From Bradyrhizobium altum (lineage in GTDB: Bacteria > Pseudomonadota > Alphaproteobacteria > Rhizobiales > Xanthobacteraceae): a stretch of 35,308 bases of DNA. Of the stretch, positions 31,406 to 35,308 are shown one piece after another. Numbering within the stretch: the first letter of the stretch is position 1; each line of letters starts with the position of its first letter. A model generated the notes under the pieces. That model did not search any database. It saw only the letters and a program-made list of their open reading frames with translations, and had not been told where the DNA came from. The translations under genes and the position numbers were made by a program. The stretch lies in contig NZ_JACMYP010000063.1 in NCBI RefSeq assembly GCF_020889705.1, positions 1 through 35,308 of the forward strand, in the 5' to 3' direction.

Positions 31406-31579
31406 GTGAGTGATGCCTTGCGTGTTCTGGCCGTGGAGGATGAAGCTCTGATCGCCAGCTTCGTCGAGGATGCCTTGTCGGATGGCGGTTTTGAGGCCTG
31501 CGGCTTTCTTACGGAATCTCAGAAAGCTAGGGTCTTAACCTGTTTTGAATTTCGCGGCCTAACCTTCCCGCTTCCATAA
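31406..31579 (+). pseudogene. response regulator receiver, 5' stub
   Basis: GTG 31406 gives SDALRVLAVEDEALIASFVE, DALSDGGFEACGF: the first 35 residues of a receiver domain with its acidic pocket (VEDE). It then passes into the repeat region and stops at 31577. The phospho-acceptor and the rest are missing. Confidence 0.65.
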
Positions 31580-31860
31580 GAATAAATCCCAGCGCCGCCG
31601 GAGGGTGGCGCTGGGACTTTTGATGAATGAACCGGGCTTGGCAGGGCGGCTCACTCACGGGGTTGTCTAATTTTCTGAGCCCGTGACCGTTCCTGCGGTG
31701 GCTTAATTTGATCTGGCGATAGAGCCCCGCCAAAAAATAAGTCCCAGCGCCCCGGGGAAGGCGGCGCTGGGACTGAGTGCGAAGGCGGACTTTGTGTGGG
31801 CAGGATTGACGCCCTCGCCAATTGCCTAATTTTCCCGACATTGAATCGTTCCTATCGAGT
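31538..31860. repeat. degenerate ~157-bp tandem repeat with long palindromes
   Basis: Two units share, in the same order: a TTAA/TTGA-rich stretch, AATAA, TCCCAGCGCC...GGCGCTGGGA (31587-31616 and 31742-31772), a G-rich arm, TAATTTTC and GTTCCT. CCTGTTTTGA(A/T)TTT(C/G) occurs near 31540 and again near 31865. The palindrome of unit 1 is a 13-bp stem followed by CTTTT, a possible bidirectional terminator. Confidence 0.65.
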
Positions 31861-32034
31861 GGCCTGTTTTGATTTTGCGAGTGGCCTATTTCGGCCAGTA
31901 CCGAGTCAAGGGGGCCAGACGAGTTTCCGGTCGCGCAGCAGCCGGCGACAGATGAATCTCGGGGACGAGGGGATGGTGAGTCGGAACCGCCCGCCCCCCG
32001 TTCGTCTTTAGTCCGAAGTCCCATACCCGGAGCG

Positions 32035-32973
32035 TTGCGTTCACCATGGCACCTAGCGAACTGGAAGGGCTTTTTGCGACTTTCACTCGTCACCTGTCCC
32101 GTCGCGCTCTACCCCGCGACATCGGAGAGCGAGAGGATCTCGTTCAATCAACTCAACCGGGCGACCGGGCACCGGATCAAATACCTGAAGGTCGACGCCG
32201 ACACCGGCGATGAGGTCGCCAACGAGGACATCGTCAAGGGTTACAAAGTCGATACCGACACCTTCATCGAGGTGACCAAGGAAGAGCTCGAGAACGTCGC
32301 GCTGGAGTCGACCCGGACGATCGAGATCGACGAGTTCGTCGACCGCAGCGAGATCGCCCCCCGGTACCTGATCCGCCCCTACTGCCTCCGTCCGGACGGC
32401 AAGATCGGGCACGACGCCTTCGCGGTGATCCGCGAGACCATCCACGAGATGGACAAGGTCGCCATCGGTCGCCTGGTGCTGACCAACCGCGAGCACATCA
32501 TCGCGCTCGAGCCCCTGGACAAGGGCCTGATGGGTACGCTGCTGCGCTATCCCTACGAAGTGCGCGATCCCAAGGAGTATTTCGACGAAATCCAGGACGT
32601 CAAAGTGACCAAGGACATGCTCGACCTCGCCCGGCATATCGTCGAGCAGAAGGCCGGCAGCTTCGAGCCCGAGAAGTTCGAGGACCAGTACGAAAGCGCC
32701 TTGGTGGAGCTCATCAACCAGAAGCGCGTCGGCAAGCCGATAACGCCGAAGGAGCGCCCGCGTGGAGAGAACGTCGTTGATCTGATGGACGCGTTGCGCA
32801 AAAGCGTAGGTGGTGCATCGGCCGAAACCATGGCCCAGAAGAAGCCGCCCAAGAAGGCCAAGAAGGCGGCAGCTGGTCAGAAGGAAATGCTGATGCCGAT
32901 CGCAGGCAAGAAGGCGGCCGCCAAGCAGACAGCGGCGAAGAAGCCTGCGAGGTCGCAGCGGAAGTCCGCGTGA
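32035..32973 (+). CDS. ku: Ku protein, non-homologous end joining
   Basis: A 312-residue bacterial Ku that encircles DNA double-strand ends as a homodimer and recruits LigD. The core runs from WKGFLRLSLVTCPVALYPAT through RISFNQLNRATGHRIKYLKV, EIDEFVDRSEIAPRYLIRPY, GRLVLTNREHIIALEPL and KDMLDLARHIVEQKAGSFEP, followed by a Lys/Ala-rich DNA-binding tail. The 5' end is disturbed. The expected start ATGGCACCT at 32046 is out of frame with the core, as if two bases were lost before AACTGG (32059). The only in-frame start is TTG 32035, too close to CGGAG for good initiation. LigD is not in the window. The following two genes are common Ku neighbours in Bradyrhizobium. Confidence 0.9.
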   Translation: MRSPWHLANWKGFLRLSLVTCPVALYPATSESERISFNQLNRATGHRIKYLKVDADTGDEVANEDIVKGYKVDTDTFIEVTKEELENVALESTRTIEIDEFVDRSEIAPRYLIRPYCLRPDGKIGHDAFAVIRETIHEMDKVAIGRLVLTNREHIIALEPLDKGLMGTLLRYPYEVRDPKEYFDEIQDVKVTKDMLDLARHIVEQKAGSFEPEKFEDQYESALVELINQKRVGKPITPKERPRGENVVDLMDALRKSVGGASAETMAQKKPPKKAKKAAAGQKEMLMPIAGKKAAAKQTAAKKPARSQRKSA

Positions 32974-33296
32974 AGCACCCGGTGACGCCGGATGGACGCT
33001 ACTTCGTCGTCCGCGGTCGCCTTTGGAGGATGGCCAATCCGGAACTGGAAGAGGACGAACGTTCGAGGTTGGTCAAGCGGCTTATGACGGCCAGGCGCGC
33101 GGTCCGGGATGCGAAGGCCGACAAGGACCAGGATGCCGAAGCCGCTGCGCATCGCGCCGTGGACGAAGCCAAGCGAGCGCTGGGTGAGCGGGGACCGGTC
33201 TGGTGGACGGATGGTGCTGCGGATTTCAATCGTCACATGGCGAAAAACACGCCCTACGCCGCGTTGTACGCCAAGCTCTCGCCGTCCCGCAGTTGA
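32970..33296 (+). CDS. conserved hypothetical protein of Ku/LigD loci
   Basis: A 108-residue protein: HPVTPDGRYFVVRGRLWRMA, NPELEEDERSRLVKRLMTAR, a helical acidic-basic middle, then GPVWWTDGAADFNRHMAKNT. The first residues resemble a small DNA-repair-associated protein found beside ku. The GTG start overlaps the ku stop (GTGA), so translation is coupled. Function unknown, probably linked to end joining by context. Confidence 0.75.
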   Translation: MKHPVTPDGRYFVVRGRLWRMANPELEEDERSRLVKRLMTARRAVRDAKADKDQDAEAAAHRAVDEAKRALGERGPVWWTDGAADFNRHMAKNTPYAALYAKLSPSRS

Positions 33297-33305
33297 GCTC
33301 CGGAC

Positions 33306-33890
33306 ATGCCGCGAAAACTGAAGACCTACCAGACCTCGCTCGGCTTCTACGATCTCGCGATCGCGGCGCCGTCGATGAAAGCGGCGCTCGAGGCGTGGGG
33401 CGCGGGCAGCAACCTCTTCCATCAGGGCTTCGCCAAGGAGATCGATGATCCGGACGTCGTGGCCGTGACGAGGGCGAAGCCGGGCGTCGTGCTGAAGCGG
33501 CCGGCCGGATCGATCGGGCAGTTCGCCGAGCATGCCGAACTGCCCGATCTGGACGGGGAAGCGGGAGGTCCGAAGAGGAGCCGCCGTGCCGAGCCAAAGG
33601 GGCGACCGGCCCACAAGATTAGCGTCGAGGACGCACGCAGGGCAGCGGCGGAGTTCGAGCGCGAGCAGAACCGGCGGGATTCCGAGCGCCGGAAGGAAGA
33701 GGCGGCGCGGGAGAAGGCCGGGGCCAGGCGAGAGAAGCTGATCGCGAAAGCGCAGGAGGCGCTGGACGCCGCACAGCGCCGCCACGAAGAACGGTCCGAG
33801 ATCCTCGATGCCGAGCGGCGCGACGTCGAGAAGCGAATCGAGGCCGAGGACACGCGCTGGGAGAGCGAGAAAAATCAGGACGGACGTTGA
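33306..33890 (+). CDS. conserved hypothetical, coiled-coil rich
   Basis: A 194-residue protein. The first 85 residues (KLKTYQTSLGFYDLAIAAPS, MKAALEAWGAGSNLFHQGFA, GVVLKRPAGSIG) form a compact conserved domain. The rest (about 110-185) is a long Glu/Arg-rich coiled coil resembling TolA-type helices by composition only. It begins 9 bases after the previous gene and completes a three-gene unit with ku. No enzymatic motif is visible. Confidence 0.75.
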   Translation: MPRKLKTYQTSLGFYDLAIAAPSMKAALEAWGAGSNLFHQGFAKEIDDPDVVAVTRAKPGVVLKRPAGSIGQFAEHAELPDLDGEAGGPKRSRRAEPKGRPAHKISVEDARRAAAEFEREQNRRDSERRKEEAAREKAGARREKLIAKAQEALDAAQRRHEERSEILDAERRDVEKRIEAEDTRWESEKNQDGR

Positions 33891-33946
33891 GCGGGCGCGA
33901 TCTGAGAGATAAGGGAAGCCTCGCTCATTTCGAACAACGCAAGAGT

Positions 33947-34461
33947 TCAGTGCGGCCTTGGGAGCGGGCTTCCTGGAAAGCGAACCCCGAACCGCTGCAT
34001 GAGGCTTGGAACGCTGCTCATGTCCATGTCGAGCGCGTAGCTCGCGCAAAGCGCCGCAAGCCGCTGCGGATCGGAAGGGCCGCCCGCCAGCTCCGCCCCC
34101 AGCTCGCGAAAGTAATTTTCGAAGCCCGCGGGGGATATGATTTCCAATACCCGGGCGGGAGCGTCGCCTGCGTTCCAAAAGGTACGCCATTGTTCGCGCG
34201 GCTTGAAGATCAGGTCCCCGGCTTGCCGATCACCACGGAATCTCCGAGCAGCGCCCCGATGCTGCCTTCGAGGACGAAGCTGTATTCGTCCTCGCGATGA
34301 TGCCGGTGCATGGGAGCCGCCAAGGCGCGCGGCTGCATCGGATGCTCGACGAGCGCAAAACGTTTGCCGGCATCTTCCCCTTCAACGAGGAAGCGGGCGC
34401 TGGTCCCTCCAAGAACTGCGAGATGGCCGTCAGCCGGGCCGAGAACTTTCGGTGTTGCCAT
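33947..34461 (-). pseudogene. cupin-domain protein with one frameshift (copy B)
   Basis: ATG 34461 (GAGGAG upstream) gives ATPKVLGPADGHLAVLGGTS, LVEGEDAGKRFALVEHPMQP and the cupin metal motif APMHRHHREDEYSFVLEG, then GDSVVIGKPG. Near 34212-34217 one base is missing: the second half (DLIFKPREQWRTFWNAGDAP, EIISPAGFENYFRELGAELA) follows in the next frame and ends at 33947. Restoring one C in GGGGAC would give a normal protein of about 171 residues. The 5' half duplicates 22896-23197. Confidence 0.75.
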
Positions 34462-34537
34462 GGTGCTCCTCACCCTCATCCGTCGCGCAGCTAGAACCAT
34501 CGTATTCGCCGCACCCGCTTCGATCAACGGAGGAAGC
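34244..34537 (-). repeat. cupin gene segment, duplicate B (reference orientation)
   Basis: Counterpart of 22896-23197. Here the segment 34422-34470, carrying the ribosome site, start codon and first 11 codons, is in the orientation that joins it to the cupin frame. Confidence 0.8.
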
Positions 34538-34666
34538 CCTGCCCACGGCGTCACGGACCACGTTTCGAAGCGTTCAGCGAAAGCGGCGGAAGAATCGCTC
34601 GCCTGGAAACGTCTCTTTCCGGCCGCGCGGGGGAACGCTTCTTAATAACCGAATTCGAGAAAAATA

Positions 34667-34691
34667 GGAACATCGTCGCCAGAAGCATGTT
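34667..34691 (+). promoter_or_regulatory. EcfG-like promoter
   Basis: GGAAC (34667-34671), 16-base spacer, TGTT (34688-34691), 26 bases before ATG 34718. One mismatch to the consensus. Confidence 0.5.
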
Positions 34692-34717
34692 GTGCCGGGC
34701 CACTACTGGAGGACGAC

Positions 34718-35038
34718 ATGAATAAGAAACTTTTGCTTTTGCTGACGGCTGCTTCGCTTCTGGCCGGTCCGTCGTTTGCGCAAAACCCGCCGGCTACCGA
34801 TCGACCCAACAACAACGCGGTTAACAGCTCCGGCCAGAAAAATTCGAACAAGCCCGTATCAGGCGCCAACAGCTTCACCGAGGGCCAAGCCAAATCGAAG
34901 ATTGAGGAAGCCGGCTACACCAACGTCACGTCCCTGAAGAAGGACGGCAACGGAGTGTGGCGCGGGAAGGCCAGCAAGGGCGGCGCGTCGACCGACGTCA
35001 GCCTGGACTTCCAAGGCAACGTGAACGCGGCCAAGTGA
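34718..35038 (+). CDS. small exported protein, PepSY-like
   Basis: A 106-residue protein with a clear signal peptide (KKLLLLLTAASLLAGPSFAQ, residues 3-22), an Asn/Pro/Ser-rich linker (about 23-50), and a small domain FTEGQAKSKIEEAGYTNVTS, LKKDGNGVWRGKASKGG, VSLDFQGNVNAAK that resembles the PepSY fold in pattern (helix followed by three strands). Periplasmic. GGAGGA lies near 34707. Such proteins with a stress promoter are frequent in Bradyrhizobium. The role is unknown. Confidence 0.8.
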   Translation: MNKKLLLLLTAASLLAGPSFAQNPPATDRPNNNAVNSSGQKNSNKPVSGANSFTEGQAKSKIEEAGYTNVTSLKKDGNGVWRGKASKGGASTDVSLDFQGNVNAAK

Positions 35039-35075
35039 CCGAGCGCGCAGCGGCAAACACAGAGAAGGATTCGAT

Positions 35076-35308
35076 ATGACCGTTACGATTTCACGCCTCT
35101 ACGACAACTATTCCGACGCGCAACGCGCGGTGACGAGCCTGGAGGCGGCGGGCGTGCCGCACTCGGACTTGAGCATCGTCGCCAACAATTCCGACAGTTG
35201 GTACAGCGCCGACAAGAAGGTCGATCGCGATCGCGACGGGGTCGACGATCGTGCCGAAGGCGCGGCTACGGGAGCGGGCGTCGGCGCGGGCCTCGGCGGC
35301 GCAGCCGG
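35076..35308 (+). CDS. general stress protein with glycine zipper, 5' part (runs off right edge)
   Basis: ATG 35076, preceded by AGAAGGAT, encodes TVTISRLYDNYSDAQRAVTS, LEAAGVPHSDLSIVANNSDS, a charged linker (DRDRDGVDDRAEGAATG) and the start of a glycine zipper (GAGVGAGLGGAA). This matches the YflT/general-stress-17M-like layout: a ferredoxin-like start followed by a membrane glycine-zipper. The 3' part lies outside. It starts 38 bases after the previous gene and may share its EcfG-like promoter. Confidence 0.75.
   Translation, partial: MTVTISRLYDNYSDAQRAVTSLEAAGVPHSDLSIVANNSDSWYSADKKVDRDRDGVDDRAEGAATGAGVGAGLGGAA

Noticed and set aside
31587..31773. Palindromic repeats as a CRISPR array
   Set aside because: Only two units, 155 bases apart, with similar rather than unique intervening sequence and no cas genes.
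32877..34190. Long minus-strand open frame of 437 codons opposite ku and its neighbours
   Set aside because: Arg/Pro/Leu-rich antisense frame typical of high-GC DNA. Three plus-strand genes with coupled starts explain the bases.

Overview
The window reads as a chromosomal segment of a high-GC alphaproteobacterium, most likely a Bradyrhizobium or Rhodopseudomonas relative (Nitrobacteraceae). The support is family-level recognition by eye: many small proteins of types I associate with that group, a ROSE-type thermosensor leader in front of an hsp20 gene, and repeated GGAAC-N16/17-NGTT promoters that resemble those of EcfG, the alphaproteobacterial general stress response sigma factor. No search was run.

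Layout. 0-2 kb: the 5' end of an IS1182-type transposase at the left edge, then an exported amidohydrolase and a truncated secreted protein. 2-5 kb: small exported proteins, a DUF1330 protein, a small rhizobial protein and a PilZ protein. 5-7 kb: a membrane PAS-GGDEF diguanylate cyclase followed by a stub of an NYN-domain gene. 7.3-8.4 kb: a small conserved gene and a HAD hydrolase broken by three frameshifts. 8.6-12.2 kb: a tight five-gene operon (DUF3618 protein, two helical hypotheticals, holin-like DUF1469 protein, YihY/BrkB membrane protein) behind an EcfG-like promoter. 12.2-17.7 kb: small envelope proteins, a minus-strand cluster (membrane protein, 22-residue membrane peptide, four-helix membrane protein, sorbosone-dehydrogenase-like lipoprotein), and a stand-alone RNA polymerase alpha-CTD-like protein. 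18-20 kb: the KUP potassium transporter. 20.1-23.2 kb: a zone of decayed small genes, several of them frameshifted relatives of others in the window. 23.2-26.9 kb (minus): small conserved proteins, Hsp20 with its thermosensor leader, a receiver-only response regulator and an RsbRD_N-type histidine kinase with a 3' frameshift. 27.1-30.8 kb: a ruined LysR gene divergent from an intact cassette of SDR, methyltransferase, nitroreductase and NTF2-like protein. 30.8-32 kb: gene remnants and a tandem palindromic repeat. 32-34 kb: a Ku gene with a disturbed 5' end and two small companion genes. 34-35.3 kb: a frameshifted cupin, a small exported protein and the start of a glycine-zipper stress protein.

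The common thread is stress physiology. Envelope remodelling, osmotic and potassium handling, c-di-GMP signalling, DNA end joining, a small heat-shock chaperone and a two-component pair are interleaved, and at least seven transcription units carry an EcfG-like promoter. I found no phage, CRISPR, toxin-antitoxin or secretion system. The strongest unusual signals are a 50-bp internal inversion distinguishing two copies of a cupin segment (22.9-23.2 and 34.2-34.5 kb), a stand-alone alpha-CTD-like protein that keeps the UP-element contact residues and has its own EcfG-like promoter, and the density of frameshifted genes. Some of the single-base frameshifts (histidine kinase, Ku, cupin) could be assembly errors. 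Those joined to deletions or truncations (LysR, SRAP, PRC-barrel, NYN, cupin copy) look like real decay.
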